Source of the DNA: Candidatus Cloacimonadota bacterium
GTDB lineage: Bacteria; Cloacimonadota; Cloacimonadia; Cloacimonadales; Cloacimonadaceae
Assembly: GCA_012728875.1 (NCBI GenBank)
Contig: JAAYEF010000018.1
Span: 1-64,000 of the forward strand
Reading direction: 5' to 3'
DNA: 64,000 bases
The position numbers were made by a program, and so were the translations under genes. Shown here one piece after another: positions 53,349 to 62,498 of the stretch. A model generated the notes under the pieces. That model made no database searches. It was not told where the DNA came from and saw nothing but the letters and a program-made list of their open reading frames with translations. Position 1 is the stretch's first letter; every line of letters starts with the position of its first letter.

Positions 53349-54050
53349 ATGAGCCAGATTGCACAAAACCTGAAAAACGTGCAGGAAAAGATTGCCCAAA
53401 CCCTGCGGCAATGCGGTCGCGATGGTGAACACATCACTTTGGTGGCTGTCACCAAGACCCATCCTGTGGAGCTGATCGACGAAGCTTTGCGGCTTGGCAT
53501 CACCCACATTGCGGAAAACAAGGTGCAGGAAGCCGAACGCAAGATCCCGCTTTTGAGCGCTCCCTATGAAGCTTTTCATTTCATCGGCCGCTTGCAGACC
53601 AACAAGATCAACAAGCTCCTGAGCCTGAACCCCGCGCTTGTTCAGTCCGTTGGCAGCCTGTATCTGGCGCAGGAACTGAACAGATCCCTGGGCAGAAAGA
53701 ACCTGACGCAGGACATCCTGGTGCAGATCAACACCACCGCCGAAGAAACCAAAAGCGGGGTGGATCTGGACAACGCTGAAGACATGATCTGGCAGATCGC
53801 ATCCCTTTCCAGCCTGCGCATCCGGGGTTTGATGACCATGGGCGTCATGAGCCTGGATCCTGAAAAGACCAGACCCTTTTTCAGGCAGCTTTTTGCCCTG
53901 AAGGAAAAACTGGAAAGCCAAAACATCCCCGGAGTAAGCTGGGAGCACCTTTCCATGGGCATGAGCGGCGATTTTGAAGTCGCTTTGCAGGAAGGTGCGA
54001 ACATGCTGCGTCTGGGTTCGGTCATCTTTGGCCAAAGGAATTACGGGTGA
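53349..54050 (+). CDS. yggS: PLP homeostasis protein (YggS family)
   Basis: The ATG at 53349 (MSQIAQNLKN) is preceded by AAAGGG. The 233-residue protein is a single-domain TIM barrel with Lys36 in VAVTKTHPVELID (the pyridoxal-phosphate lysine), ITHIAENKVQEA, FHFIGRLQTNKI, LVQINTTAEETKSGV and the C-terminal LSMGMSGDFEVALQEGANMLRLGSVIFG. Family members bind PLP without known catalysis and help control B6 and amino-acid balance. It heads the packed run that continues with lipid and envelope genes. Confidence 0.95.
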   Translation: MSQIAQNLKNVQEKIAQTLRQCGRDGEHITLVAVTKTHPVELIDEALRLGITHIAENKVQEAERKIPLLSAPYEAFHFIGRLQTNKINKLLSLNPALVQSVGSLYLAQELNRSLGRKNLTQDILVQINTTAEETKSGVDLDNAEDMIWQIASLSSLRIRGLMTMGVMSLDPEKTRPFFRQLFALKEKLESQNIPGVSWEHLSMGMSGDFEVALQEGANMLRLGSVIFGQRNYG

Positions 54051-54054
54051 AGCC

Positions 54055-54699
54055 TTGAATATCCTGATCATGCTGATCATCTTCGTGACCGCCTATTTTT
54101 ATGGCTGTTTTTCCACTGCGCGCGTGGTGGCTCGCACATTTCGCTCTTTGAAGATCCAAAAAATAGGCACCGGACTGGCAGACACGGAAAACATCTATCG
54201 CAACGTCAGCAAATCCATGGGCATCGTGGTGGGCGCGCTGGACATGACCAAAGCCCTGCTCTTTTTGCAGGTGGTGGAAACCCTGATGAGGCTTTTGGCA
54301 GCCCATGGCTCCATTGCCGGAGCAGATCTGCTCTACCACAAAAATGTGATGCTGATCTATGGAACAGCCATGCTGATTGGTCATTGCCTCCCAGTTACAC
54401 ACAAATTCCGCGGCGGACGCGGCGTGTTCACCTACACTGGCTATCTGCTCTATTTTATGCCGCTTCCAATGGTGATAACCCTCGTGGTGGCGTGGCTGAT
54501 CGTGGTTTTGTGGAAGCAGTTCCGCTTTGCGCAATATGTGGTGGTGATCCTGCCCGTTTTGCTTTCCCACTTCTTTTTTGCCTTCATCCCCAGTTTCAGG
54601 GTGGATTTACCCCGCTTTTTTGTTGCCATCGTCTGGAGTAATGCCATTTTAATGGGGATCTTGAATTTTGCCGTGTCCAAAAAACTGGGGGAGCTGTAA
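54055..54699 (+). CDS. Divergent PlsY-like membrane acyltransferase homologue
   Basis: The start is uncertain: TTG at 54055 (MNILIMLIIF) just after the yggS stop, or ATG at 54070; the track begins inside yggS. The ~214-residue protein has about five membrane helices. It keeps the PlsY-like second motif (HKFRGGRGVFTYTG) but the first motif, normally GSGNPGATN, reads GTGLADTEN, and the C-terminal HRENI-type motif is not visible. PlsY adds acyl groups from acyl-phosphate to glycerol-3-phosphate; this protein may use another acceptor. It directly precedes a PAP2-like gene (the next ATG follows at once). Confidence 0.75.
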   Translation: MNILIMLIIFVTAYFYGCFSTARVVARTFRSLKIQKIGTGLADTENIYRNVSKSMGIVVGALDMTKALLFLQVVETLMRLLAAHGSIAGADLLYHKNVMLIYGTAMLIGHCLPVTHKFRGGRGVFTYTGYLLYFMPLPMVITLVVAWLIVVLWKQFRFAQYVVVILPVLLSHFFFAFIPSFRVDLPRFFVAIVWSNAILMGILNFAVSKKLGEL

Positions 54700-55629
54700 A
54701 TGCGTGAACATGCAGTTGCACACAAAAAGAAAAACCCAAGCTCTTTTTTGAGCGCCATAGACATCATCACCCTGGCATATTGCACGTGGTTTGTTGTCTA
54801 TATGAGCATCGGCATCTTTTTGGGCAGGGTTGAAAATGCGGAAAAACACCTGCCCGGCCATCTGCTGGTGGCGGGCGCTGTTTTGATCATGGCGTGGGCT
54901 GAAAGGCATCTGGATTTCACCAGGAAACCCATGCTGCTTCGAGCCTTGCAGTTTTTGCGCGGGGTTTACCCAATCCTGCTTTTCACCTATTATTATGGCT
55001 CGCTTCACGCTGTGGCGCGCATTGTGTTTCCCGATTGGCTGGATCCCTGGTTCATGGAACTGGATCACAAAATCTTTGGCTACTACCCCTCTCTGGTTTG
55101 GGGACAAAAATTCAACCACTGGCTCACTCAGGAGCTTTTCCACTTCGCCTATTTTTGCTATTATCCCATGATCGGCGGTCTGCCCGTCTATTTCTATCTG
55201 AAAAACAAGCCTGCCTTCAAGGAATTGATTTTTAATCTCACCTTTGTATTTTACTGCTGCTATGTGTTTTACAGCCTGATCCCGGTGGTGGGAGCCCGCA
55301 TCCACACCGATGCGCTCACGCTTTCGCAAACCTATCGGGGCGGGCTTTTCACCCGCATCATGGCTTTGATCTACAACCGCAGCAACCACTGGGGCGGAGC
55401 TTTTCCCAGTTCCCACATCGCCATCGCGATCGTGCTCACCATCGCCGCCTTAAAACACGTTCCCAAAATTGGCTACCTGTTTGTCTTCATCACCTTTTTC
55501 CTGTCTGTGGCAACGGTTTACTGTCACTACCACTGGTTTGTGGACGCCCTGGCGGGAACCTTCACCGGCATCGCAGGCTGGTTTGCGGGAAGCTGGACCC
55601 GGCTGAAGCTGGAAAGGAGCGCAGCTTGA
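54700..55629 (+). CDS. PAP2/Aur1-like membrane phosphatase or phosphotransferase
   Basis: The 309-residue protein has about six to seven membrane helices and the PAP2 core in the C-terminal half: GGAFPSSHIAIAIVL (motif 2, nucleophile-side His) and SVATVYCHYHWFVDALAG (motif 3, HxxxD). Motif 1 (KxxxxxxRP) is not evident. The form of motif 3 resembles the inositol-phosphoceramide synthase (Aur1/PAP2_3) branch rather than plain lipid phosphatases. Activity on a lipid phosphate, or transfer of a head group, is inferred. It begins right after the PlsY-like gene and overlaps the next gene by 4 bases. Confidence 0.8.
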   Translation: MREHAVAHKKKNPSSFLSAIDIITLAYCTWFVVYMSIGIFLGRVENAEKHLPGHLLVAGAVLIMAWAERHLDFTRKPMLLRALQFLRGVYPILLFTYYYGSLHAVARIVFPDWLDPWFMELDHKIFGYYPSLVWGQKFNHWLTQELFHFAYFCYYPMIGGLPVYFYLKNKPAFKELIFNLTFVFYCCYVFYSLIPVVGARIHTDALTLSQTYRGGLFTRIMALIYNRSNHWGGAFPSSHIAIAIVLTIAALKHVPKIGYLFVFITFFLSVATVYCHYHWFVDALAGTFTGIAGWFAGSWTRLKLERSAA

Positions 55630-56672
55630 AAACACTGACAGCGTTGATCTTATCCCTGTTGATCCTGCCTCTGTGCGCATGGTGGGACATGCCGAATCTG
55701 CCCATCACTTCCTTCGATTATGGCAGCCCTGCAGGAAATGTTTCCCCGATGGCAATCGGCATGGGCGCCCTGAACCTGACCAATGCCGGAGATTTTTATG
55801 CCAGCCACTCCAATCCGGCGCTTTTGGGTTCAAACCAATACAGCCTACTGGCCGCCAGCTTCAGGGTGAAGGGCGATAAAGACATGAGCATCGTCGAAGC
55901 CGCCCAGTTCAGCAACGTATTGCGCCCCAGTCAGTTCAAATATGTCACCCTCCTGGCAAAACAAGCCGCTTTCACCTATCAGCCCATGTCGTCCATCTAC
56001 ATCATGGAAAGCCCGGATTCACTTTTCGGCTATGACGGCAGCTTTCGCTATCTGGACTATCAGCTTGATAAATGGCAGGTTAGCCTGGCTGGAAGCGATA
56101 AATCCTGGCAGGATCTCCGCTTTGGTTTGAACGCGAAATATCTCAACGGCAGGCTGGTCTATCTGCGTTCCGAGCGTCCGGACACCACCTTCATCGACAC
56201 CAGGGTCAGGGGTTTTTCCACCGACCTGGGTCTCACCCTGCAAACCGGCGCCTTCACCTTTGGACTGGCAGCCACGGATATTGTGTCAAGGCTCTATTGG
56301 GATTGGGGTTACGATTCCGTTCCCCTGCAAAGTCATCTGGCTTTGGGGGCGCAATATGGAACCGATAACCTGATCGTGAGCGTTGGCGGCCAGGGTAAGA
56401 TTTCCAAAACCCCCGGGCTCACCTACCACCTTGGCGCCCAATATCTTTGGGACTGGGGATCCAACGCTTACAACAGCGCCGAAGCAGCGCAGGCATTTGC
56501 CTTGCGGGCAGGGCTTTACAGCCATGACTTTTATGGCATTGAAAATGTCAACTTCACCCTTGGCATGGGCTACAACTACAACATCTTCCGTTTCGATGTT
56601 GCAGTGAACAACAAAGGTTTGCGCCTGAGCGACAGCGAATATCTCTTTTCCCTGGGGCTGGGGCTGCCATAA
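55626..56672 (+). CDS. PorV/PorQ-like outer-membrane barrel protein
   Basis: The 348-residue protein has a signal peptide (about 1-18, ending LCAWW) and the N-terminal pattern VSPMAIGMGALNLTNAGDFYASHSNPALLG, typical of the PorV/PorQ (UPF0164/FadL-like) barrels. These assist surface-protein export in FCB bacteria. Later strands (LRFGLNAKYLNGRL, GFSTDLGLTLQTGAFTFGLAATDI) fit a barrel. A link to export of the FlgD-tailed proteins is possible but not shown. It overlaps the PAP2-like gene by 4 bases. Confidence 0.78.
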   Translation: MKTLTALILSLLILPLCAWWDMPNLPITSFDYGSPAGNVSPMAIGMGALNLTNAGDFYASHSNPALLGSNQYSLLAASFRVKGDKDMSIVEAAQFSNVLRPSQFKYVTLLAKQAAFTYQPMSSIYIMESPDSLFGYDGSFRYLDYQLDKWQVSLAGSDKSWQDLRFGLNAKYLNGRLVYLRSERPDTTFIDTRVRGFSTDLGLTLQTGAFTFGLAATDIVSRLYWDWGYDSVPLQSHLALGAQYGTDNLIVSVGGQGKISKTPGLTYHLGAQYLWDWGSNAYNSAEAAQAFALRAGLYSHDFYGIENVNFTLGMGYNYNIFRFDVAVNNKGLRLSDSEYLFSLGLGLP

Positions 56673-56675
56673 AGC

Positions 56676-58646
56676 ATGAACGGCTTCAGCTTTCTGAATT
56701 CCGGCCTGCTGTTTTTCACAGCCGCCACCATCCTGCCGCTGCTGATCTGGCTTTTGGCAAAACGGAAACCCAAACGTGTGGTTTTTCCCACTCTGCGCTT
56801 CATCAAGGCGGGACAGCAGGAAGAAAAAAAGCGCACCAAGCTGAAAAACATCATCCTGCTCATCATCCGTATGCTGATCATTTTGCTGGTCACGCTGGCG
56901 GCAACGCGACCCCTCTTGAATTCCAAAAAACTCAAGCCCTCCAAAAAGCATCCGCCCACCGCGATTGCCATTTTGCTGGACACCTCCTACAGCATGGATT
57001 ATGTCACGGAATCCCGCAGCAGTCTGGATCGCGCCAAAAGCGCACTGGAAAGGATCTCCCAAGCCTGCGACCCCGAAGACCGCTTCATCCTGGTCACTTC
57101 CGACGAAAAGTGGAATCGCCTGCATTCGCAGATCTACGCCGGCGGCATGCCGGATGACCTTTTGGCGCAGATTTCCACCACCTACCACCCTCTGCCATTG
57201 CAAGCCATGCTGGAACTTGCTCAAACCAAATTGGGCGAAACCCAGCTGGCAAACCGGGAACTATATCTGATCACCGACGGCCAGGAGCAGGAATATCCCT
57301 CCACTCCTGACCTGACTTTGAATGTGATCAATCTTGCCACGGACAAGGAATTGGACAACCTGAGCTGCTCCAACGCCAGGGTCCTGCCCCAGCTTGTGGA
57401 ACGTTCACGGCGTCAGAATATCGAATTTCAGGTGAGCAATCACGGTTCAAACAGCCGCGAAGAAGTATTGGTGCGCGTGGTTTTGGGCGAAGCCAAGGCT
57501 GCCGAAAAGTTCATCTCCCTGGCTCCGAAGCAAACTGTGAATCAAAGCATCAGCGTGGATTTGCGCGAAGACGGCTGGCAAAGCGGGTATGTGGAAGTGG
57601 TGGACGACCGCCTTGAGCAGGACAACCGCAGCTATTTTGCCTTTCCCTTCCATCTGACTCCGCGCGTGGCGGTGGTGACTGCCAATCCCGGACTGCCCCT
57701 GTTTTTGAAACCCATTTTGGACGTCTATGCCGGAAGCGGCAGCGTTGACCGCATCGGACCACAGCAGCTAAGCCTTTCTCTGCTGGACAGATACCAGATC
57801 TTCATCTTTGCCGGAGCCGGAGCCTGGACTCCCAAACTGCGCGATATCGTTGCCCGGCTGGATGAAAGCGGACGCGGTGCGCTTTTCTGCCTGGATTCCC
57901 AGGTCTCGCTGGAATATCGCTCCATGCTGGAAAACCTGTTTGGCGCCAAATTCGGAACCTGGCAAAGTGATGGCGGATCAGTTACTTACGTGAACCCGCA
58001 CCACTTCACCACCCAGCTTTTGCGCGGAAAGCAGATTCGCTACAACAGCCTGGCGGGAAGCTGGAACCTTTCCTCCAGCAGCGGAACCACGCTCCTGAGC
58101 GGAGCCGGAACCTCCTATGCAATGGCGAAAAACAACTTTGTGCTGTGGAATTTCGATCTGGTTGACCAGCGTTCCACCTTCTTTTTGGATGCCGCCTTTG
58201 CAGTTTTCGCATATCGCAGCTTGGAACACAGCGGGACGATGGTGGCTTCGGGCGAGCATCTGGTTCTGGGAGATACAGTTGGCGCCGCGGAAATCATCCT
58301 GCCCGGCGGCAAGGCCTTGGAGCTTGCCACGCGTTCTTACAAGCTGGAACAGCCTGGCATACATACACTTGTGCAGCCGGATGGCACCCAAAAGGTGGTG
58401 GCGGTGAACGCCCCTCTGGCGGAAAGCGAATTCAAACCCATGAACCACAAGGATTTAAAGAACACCAAGCTCCTGGGTGAAAACTGGTTTGACAGCCTCT
58501 TTCACACCCGCTTGGGACACGATCTTTGGAAGATATTATTGGCGGCGGCACTTGTGCTGGTGATTTTGGAAATCATCATCGTGAAAACCGAAGAACTGCG
58601 TCCTGCTGCAGCCGCTTCAAACCCCGTAACAGGGAGTGATACATGA
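56676..58646 (+). CDS. BatA-like membrane protein with vWA domain
   Basis: The 656-residue protein opens with the BatA/aerotolerance N-terminal region: FLNSGLLFFTAATILPLLIWLLAKRKPKRVVFPTLRFI and a second helix at about 60-80. A von Willebrand A domain follows with MIDAS motif DTSYS (Asp102, Ser104, Ser106). The middle is a large periplasmic-type domain, and a third helix near 620-640 closes the protein. Bat proteins are tied to stress resistance and MoxR-type ATPase partners in Bacteroidota; none is adjacent here. It starts 3 bases after the barrel gene and overlaps dxs by 4 bases. Confidence 0.85.
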   Translation: MNGFSFLNSGLLFFTAATILPLLIWLLAKRKPKRVVFPTLRFIKAGQQEEKKRTKLKNIILLIIRMLIILLVTLAATRPLLNSKKLKPSKKHPPTAIAILLDTSYSMDYVTESRSSLDRAKSALERISQACDPEDRFILVTSDEKWNRLHSQIYAGGMPDDLLAQISTTYHPLPLQAMLELAQTKLGETQLANRELYLITDGQEQEYPSTPDLTLNVINLATDKELDNLSCSNARVLPQLVERSRRQNIEFQVSNHGSNSREEVLVRVVLGEAKAAEKFISLAPKQTVNQSISVDLREDGWQSGYVEVVDDRLEQDNRSYFAFPFHLTPRVAVVTANPGLPLFLKPILDVYAGSGSVDRIGPQQLSLSLLDRYQIFIFAGAGAWTPKLRDIVARLDESGRGALFCLDSQVSLEYRSMLENLFGAKFGTWQSDGGSVTYVNPHHFTTQLLRGKQIRYNSLAGSWNLSSSSGTTLLSGAGTSYAMAKNNFVLWNFDLVDQRSTFFLDAAFAVFAYRSLEHSGTMVASGEHLVLGDTVGAAEIILPGGKALELATRSYKLEQPGIHTLVQPDGTQKVVAVNAPLAESEFKPMNHKDLKNTKLLGENWFDSLFHTRLGHDLWKILLAAALVLVILEIIIVKTEELRPAAAASNPVTGSDT

Positions 58647-60505
58647 TCTTGGATCAAATTAAGGACCCTTCAGAACTCAAGCAAATGAGCTTGCAAAAGC
58701 TGGGCGTTTTGGCTCGCGAGATCCGCAAACGCATTGTGGACGTGGTTTCCGTGAATGGCGGCCACATTGCCCCCAGCTTGGGAACCGTGGAACTCACCCT
58801 GGCTTTGCTCAGCGTTTTCGACCCCATCAAAGACCGCGTGGTGTGGGATGTGGGTCACCAAAGCTATGCCTGGAAGATACTTACAGGACGAAACGACCGT
58901 TTCCACACCCTGCGCACCCTGGGCGGAATCAGCGGCTTCACAAACCGCGACGAAAGCCCCTGCGATGCCTTCAGCACAGGCCACAGCAGCACTTCCGTCT
59001 CCGCTGCCCTGGGGATTGCCTGCGGGCGCGATTTGCAGCGGGAAGATGGCTTTTCCATTGCCGTGATCGGAGACGGAGCGCTCACCGGCGGCATGAGCTT
59101 TGAAGCGCTGAACCATGCCGGCCACCTGCAAAAAAACAAATTCCTGGTGATTTTGAACGACAACGCCATGTCCATCTCCCAAAACGTGGGTGGATTGCAA
59201 AAATATATGGCGCGCATGATGGCGAGCCGACCCTACAACACCCTGAAACAGCAGATCTGGGACCTCAGCGGCATCCTGCCGGACAGCCTGCGCCGACGCT
59301 TTATCATTGGCGCGCAAAAGATTGAAGAATCCATGATGAACATCCTGGTGCCAAACATCATTTTCGAAGATCTGGGCTTCAAATATGTCGGCCCCATCGA
59401 CGGTCACGACATCAAACTGCTGTCCAGCATCATGCGCCGCATCCGGCGTCACATGATCGGGCCCGTGCTCTTGCACGTGGTCACCCAAAAAGGCAGGGGC
59501 TACGTCCCCGCTGAAAACGATTCCGCCTCTTTCCACGGCGTGGGACCCTTTGATGCCAACAGCGGAAAGCAGGCGTGCAGCGGTCAGGAAGGCTGGAACC
59601 AGGTTTTTGGCAAAAGCTTGCTGAGCCTGGCGGAAACAAATCCCAAAATCGTGGCCATCACCGCCGCCATGGCTGTGGGAACCGGTTTGGCGGAATTTGA
59701 AAAGAAATATCCACGGCGATTTTTTGACGTGGGCATCGCCGAACAGCACGCGGTGACCATGGCTGCAGGTCTGGCCAGCAAAGGCATCCGCCCCTTCGTG
59801 GCAATCTACAGCACCTTCCTGCAGCGCGCCATCGACCAGGTGATCCACGATGTGGCTTTGCCGCGTTTGCCTGTGGTGCTTTGCATCGACCGCGCCGGAT
59901 TTGTGGGCGAAGACGGCGCCACCCACCACGGCGCTTTCGACGTTTCCCTGCTTTCGGCGGTTCCAAACCTGATGATCCTGTCGCCTTCCACCGCGGAAGA
60001 ACTGGACGCAATGCTCAGATTTGCAAGCACATACACGGATGGTCCCCTCGCCATTCGCTATCCGCGCGGAACCGCGGTTTGCGCCCAAGAAGAGCTTCCC
60101 GCATTTGAACCCGGCAAGGCTCGCATCGTCCATGAAGGCAAGGACATAGCTCTGGTTTCCGATGGCGGCGCCATGCCCATCGCCCAAAAAACTCTGGAGA
60201 TCTTGAAAACCGCCGGACTCAAGCCCTGGCTGGTGGATTTGCGCAGCCTTAAACCTTTGGACGAGAAGCTCTTAAAAGAACTGGGAGAGAGCTGCAGCCA
60301 CATTTTCACCTTTGAAACCAACGTCATCTCCGGCGGAACCGGTTCGCGCATCGCACAACTGCTTTGCTCCAAAGATTGCAGGGTTAGAAATTTCGGCTAT
60401 CCGGACAGCTTTGTTCCCCACGGGAAGATCTCCGAGCTGAACGAGCTGATCGGCTTCACACCTGAGCATTTGGCTCAAGAGATTCAAAACTCTCTGAAGG
60501 CATGA
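58643..60505 (+). CDS. dxs: 1-deoxy-D-xylulose-5-phosphate synthase
   Basis: Dxs condenses pyruvate and glyceraldehyde-3-phosphate, the first step of the MEP isoprenoid pathway. The 620-residue protein shows VWDVGHQSYAWKILTGR, FSTGHSSTSVSAALG, the thiamine-diphosphate motif GDGALTGGMSFEALNHAG...NDN, PIDGHD, and in the pyrimidine-binding domain FDVGIAEQHAVTMAAGLA (catalytic Glu). The C-terminal transketolase domain follows. The ATGA overlaps with both the upstream BatA-like gene and mnmE show translational coupling. Confidence 0.97.
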   Translation: MILDQIKDPSELKQMSLQKLGVLAREIRKRIVDVVSVNGGHIAPSLGTVELTLALLSVFDPIKDRVVWDVGHQSYAWKILTGRNDRFHTLRTLGGISGFTNRDESPCDAFSTGHSSTSVSAALGIACGRDLQREDGFSIAVIGDGALTGGMSFEALNHAGHLQKNKFLVILNDNAMSISQNVGGLQKYMARMMASRPYNTLKQQIWDLSGILPDSLRRRFIIGAQKIEESMMNILVPNIIFEDLGFKYVGPIDGHDIKLLSSIMRRIRRHMIGPVLLHVVTQKGRGYVPAENDSASFHGVGPFDANSGKQACSGQEGWNQVFGKSLLSLAETNPKIVAITAAMAVGTGLAEFEKKYPRRFFDVGIAEQHAVTMAAGLASKGIRPFVAIYSTFLQRAIDQVIHDVALPRLPVVLCIDRAGFVGEDGATHHGAFDVSLLSAVPNLMILSPSTAEELDAMLRFASTYTDGPLAIRYPRGTAVCAQEELPAFEPGKARIVHEGKDIALVSDGGAMPIAQKTLEILKTAGLKPWLVDLRSLKPLDEKLLKELGESCSHIFTFETNVISGGTGSRIAQLLCSKDCRVRNFGYPDSFVPHGKISELNELIGFTPEHLAQEIQNSLKA

Positions 60506-61875
60506 GCAGACCAATCGGCGAGCCCATCTGCGCGCTGATCACCCCGCCCGGGCATGCGGCTGTAACTTTAATCCGGTTAAGCGGTTACGGCGCACTGGGC
60601 ATTGTGGCAAAATACTTCAAAAACCGGCGCAAACTGCTGCAAGCTCCCACGCACACCGCTGTTTTTGGTGTGTTTCACGACCATTTGGGAAAGCCGCTGG
60701 ACCAGGTGCTTTGCACCGTGTTTCGCGCTCCAAAAAGCTACACCGGCGAAGACAGCGTGGAAATCTCCTGCCACGGCAATCCACGCATTGCAGCTAGGAT
60801 CTTGGAAAACCTGCTTTTGGAAGCCCGGCTGGCAGAACCGGGGGAATTCACCCTGCGCGCGCTTTTGAACGGCAAGCTCGACCTGATGCAGGCGGAAGCG
60901 GTGAACGACCTCATCGGCGCCGCTGGCAGCAAAGCCGAAAGCGCCGCTCTGATGCAGGTGCAGGGGCTGCTCTCAAACCGTTTGCGGGCTTTGCTGGATG
61001 GCATCAACGATGCCCGCCTGCGCTGTGAACTTGCCATCGATTTTGCCGATCAAGACCTGCCTCCCCTGGATGAAAAAGACCTGCAGCAGCGCGTTTCCAA
61101 GCTCCTCAAAGAGGCTTGCGAACTGCTTGGCGAAGGCAGGCTGGGACGCCTGATCCGCGAAGGAATCAAGGTTTGCCTGGCTGGGGCGCCAAATGCAGGC
61201 AAGTCCTCTTTGTTCAACGCTTTCCTGAAGCAAAACCGCGCCATCGTGACCCCTCATCCCGGCACCACGCGTGACTACCTGGAAGAAAGCGTCTCATTTC
61301 ACGGCTACAAGCTTGTGTTGATCGACACCGCCGGCTTGCGGGAAAGCGAAAACGACATTGAACGTGAAGGTATCAGCCGCAGTCGTGCGCTGATGCGTGA
61401 AGCAGACCTCGTGCTCTACCTCCTGCCAGCGGATGAAGCTGTTGAGCCAGAACAGCTTACGCCTGAATTGAGTGCCAAAACCCTCTGGCTGGCAAGCAAG
61501 TGGGACCTGATTTCTGCCGATTCAGAAAATGAAAAATCGGAACGAGACGGCTGCACGCCCGAACTGGGCATTCCGGTTTCCACCCTGGAACCGAAGGGGT
61601 TGGAAGCATTGCAAGATGCCATTTTGCAACGTTTTGAGCTGCCGACAGGAGATCTGGAACGTCCCTTGGTGACAAACGCGCGCCATTTGGCAGCCCTGGA
61701 ACGTGCCATGCAAGCTCTGACTCGTGCGCAGCAATCCCTTGAACATCAGGCAGGATATGAATTTACCGCTTTCGATCTCGCGGCGGCGGCGGGTGATATC
61801 GGTGAAATTCTGGGCATTTCCGCCGATGGCGATCTCTTGAACGATATTTTTGCCAATTTTTGCATCGGCAAATAA
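60502..61875 (+). CDS. mnmE: tRNA modification GTPase MnmE
   Basis: MnmE with MnmG installs the cmnm5 group at uridine 34 of some tRNAs. The 457-residue protein has the formyl-THF-binding N-domain (CALITPPGHAAVTLIRLSG, YTGEDSVEISCHG), a helical domain, a G domain with GAPNAGKSSLFNAF, TRDYLEE and DTAGLRE, and the conserved C-terminal CIGK. It is coupled to dxs and convergent with the small gene at 61891. MnmG is not in the window. Confidence 0.97.
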   Translation: MSRPIGEPICALITPPGHAAVTLIRLSGYGALGIVAKYFKNRRKLLQAPTHTAVFGVFHDHLGKPLDQVLCTVFRAPKSYTGEDSVEISCHGNPRIAARILENLLLEARLAEPGEFTLRALLNGKLDLMQAEAVNDLIGAAGSKAESAALMQVQGLLSNRLRALLDGINDARLRCELAIDFADQDLPPLDEKDLQQRVSKLLKEACELLGEGRLGRLIREGIKVCLAGAPNAGKSSLFNAFLKQNRAIVTPHPGTTRDYLEESVSFHGYKLVLIDTAGLRESENDIEREGISRSRALMREADLVLYLLPADEAVEPEQLTPELSAKTLWLASKWDLISADSENEKSERDGCTPELGIPVSTLEPKGLEALQDAILQRFELPTGDLERPLVTNARHLAALERAMQALTRAQQSLEHQAGYEFTAFDLAAAAGDIGEILGISADGDLLNDIFANFCIGK

Positions 61876-61890
61876 GCCCCATTCTTTTTC

Positions 61891-62334
61891 TCAAAACCTC
61901 TCCACAAGTGATTCATAACTCGTTACAGGGGGCAGATATCCCGCTTCCACGGCGTCCATCACCGTGATGCAGGGAAGTTCCTGCGTTTCAATCTGTTCAC
62001 GGGTTAGCGTCGCCAAATCCAAATGCAAATCCCGCGCCATCGCCCACATCAGCTTCAAAAAGGCGTTATGCCAGTTCAAAAGCGGCTTTTCCCAGTTCCT
62101 GACAGCAGAATTGTAGATGTCCACATACACGCTCAAATCCATTCTGAATCCCTCGGAAGGGTTCAAGGCTTTCAAGTTTGCCGCCACGTCTTTGAAACGC
62201 TGATTGTTTTTGTTTGCTCTGGGCTTCACATATTCGCGGGCTATGATCTTGCCCAGTCTGCGGTTAAAGTAATATACCATGCCGTCAGCCTTGCCGCTGA
62301 AGCTCTGGAAAAAAGCTCCCAGTTTTGCTTTCAT
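61891..62334 (-). CDS. Small protein of unknown function, second gene of a - strand pair
   Basis: The 147-residue protein opens MKAKLGAFFQSFSGKADGMVYY and continues LGKIIAREYVKPRANKNNQRFKDVA. The pattern of a short beta region, a basic VKPR turn and Asn/Gln-rich helix resembles small proteins of prophages or integrative elements that I have seen, but I cannot name a family. The rest is helical with many Trp and Leu. GGAGG precedes the ATG, and the start overlaps the stop of the upstream 55-aa gene by 4 bases. Confidence 0.7.
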   Translation of the reverse strand: MKAKLGAFFQSFSGKADGMVYYFNRRLGKIIAREYVKPRANKNNQRFKDVAANLKALNPSEGFRMDLSVYVDIYNSAVRNWEKPLLNWHNAFLKLMWAMARDLHLDLATLTREQIETQELPCITVMDAVEAGYLPPVTSYESLVERF

Positions 62335-62498
62335 TTCAAACCTCCTTCTTTGTTAGATTTACGTTTAATCGAGCCTCTTCCGTCCTTGACTTCGTCTGTC
62401 GGTTTAAGCTTTTTTCTGGTTTGCGAACCTTCCCGGGTTGAGCCCAATCTCCTTCTTGCCATGGGAATGATGCCGATGCTTTGGAATTTCTCAATCAT
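62331..62498 (-). CDS. Small basic protein, first gene of a - strand pair
   Basis: The track lists a 123-aa ORF, but the likely start is ATG 62498, 5 bases after AAGGAG. The 55-residue product (MIEKFQSIGIIPMARRRLGSTR and onward) is very rich in Arg and Lys and has no known fold. It overlaps the 147-aa gene by 4 bases, so the two are co-translated. Its short length makes the call tentative. Confidence 0.6.
   Translation of the reverse strand: MIEKFQSIGIIPMARRRLGSTREGSQTRKKLKPTDEVKDGRGSIKRKSNKEGGLK

Noticed and set aside
58670-60187. 505-aa ORF antisense to dxs
   Set aside because: dxs is a clear conserved gene; the antisense frame is His/Gln/Val-rich with no domain, an effect of codon bias.
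60502-61875. Replication origin near mnmE
   Set aside because: No rpmH, rnpA, dnaA, mnmG or DnaA-box cluster in the window.
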